Shown here: piece after piece, positions 7,063 to 7,205 of the stretch
Layout of the letters: the number at the start of each line of letters is the position of its first letter
Position numbering within the stretch: the first letter of the stretch is position 1
Assembly: GCA_029932035.1 (NCBI GenBank)
Contig: JAOZQV010000185.1
Coordinates: 1-7,205 of the forward strand
Direction: 5' to 3'
DNA from: Deltaproteobacteria bacterium
GTDB lineage: Bacteria; Desulfobacterota; DSM-4660; Desulfatiglandales; Desulfatiglandaceae
DNA: 7,205 nt
Translations under genes and position numbers: made by a program
The notes under the pieces: generated by a model
Told to the model about the DNA's origin: nothing
Databases searched by the model: none
What the model saw: the letters and a program-made list of their open reading frames with translations, nothing else

Positions 7063-7205
7063 AGATTAAGTCATCAAGGGGCGATGAACCGTTTTCAAGG
7101 TTGAAAACGTATTGAACATAGGACGCAGTCTTAAAAATAGGCCAGCGTTTCTTGATGGCCTGATATAGAGCGAGCGTAGCGTTTTTGGGCCGAAGATTTA
7201 TGCAA
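7061..7205 (-). CDS. Possible C-terminal end of an unidentified gene (5' end outside window)
   Basis: A minus-strand frame is open from the window edge to a TAA at 7061-7063, giving 47 residues. The piece includes AIKKRWPIFKTASYVQYVF and ends NLENGSSPLDDLI. Its mix of charged, aromatic and hydrophobic residues reads like a real folded protein end, and the hairpin at 6972-7007 gives it a fitting terminator 53 nt downstream. I do not recognise the family; a transposase or other accessory protein is possible but unsupported. Against it, 48 open codons can occur by chance. The sequence beyond 7205 would settle it. Confidence 0.45.
   Translation of the reverse strand, partial: CINLRPKNATLALYQAIKKRWPIFKTASYVQYVFNLENGSSPLDDLI

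Noticed and set aside
7139..7161. AGGCCA/TGGCCT inverted repeat as a terminator or transposon end
   Set aside because: The stem is six base pairs with an 11-nt loop and no T tract, and no matching terminal repeat or transposase is visible.
1..7205. CRISPR array, tRNA, rRNA or known riboswitch
   Set aside because: No regularly spaced repeats, cloverleaf-like sequence or familiar conserved RNA core was seen; the non-coding gaps are all short.

Overview
The window looks like chromosomal DNA of an anaerobic bacterium. The left part encodes a soluble, complex I-like formate dehydrogenase of the kind common in sulfate-reducing and syntrophic Desulfobacterota and in acetogens. GC-rich codon use in the fdh genes, strong GGAGG-type ribosome sites and the gene mix make a syntrophic or sulfate-reducing Desulfobacterota (former Deltaproteobacteria) the best guess, but this is inference: nothing in the window identifies a species.

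Left region (1-4059, + strand): the 3' part of a NuoF/HydB/HndC-type flavoprotein gene, cut by the window edge, followed 72 nt later by a complete 914-residue formate dehydrogenase catalytic subunit with a NuoG-like N-terminus. Together they form an electron chain: a Mo/W-bis-MGD site oxidises formate (or reduces CO2), about five Fe-S clusters in FdhA pass electrons to the flavoprotein, and that subunit reacts with NAD(H) and possibly ferredoxin through an extra C-terminal 2[4Fe-4S] domain. The catalytic residue is Cys (TGC), not Sec. A NuoE-like partner probably lies upstream, outside the window.

Right region (4045-6908, - strand): three genes read towards the fdh genes. In transcription order they are a small hot-dog-fold thioesterase-like protein, a membrane-anchored paraoxonase (PON)-family calcium lactonase/arylesterase homologue, and an AI-2E family (TqsA/UPF0118) membrane protein. 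The gaps between them are about 120 nt and one holds a possible internal promoter, so they may be a loose operon or separate units. The transporter and fdhA converge and share their last 15 bp. I see no sequence evidence linking these three genes to formate metabolism.

Far right (6909-7205): a leader of about 60 nt before the thioesterase gene, a hairpin with a T tract that looks like a minus-strand terminator, and a reading frame open to the window edge (7061-7205, - strand) that is probably the C-terminus of a further gene. No RNA genes, CRISPR array or insertion sequence were recognised. I found no clearly new system. The points most worth checking are the possible bifurcating architecture of the formate dehydrogenase and the unusually complete paraoxonase homologue in an apparent anaerobe.
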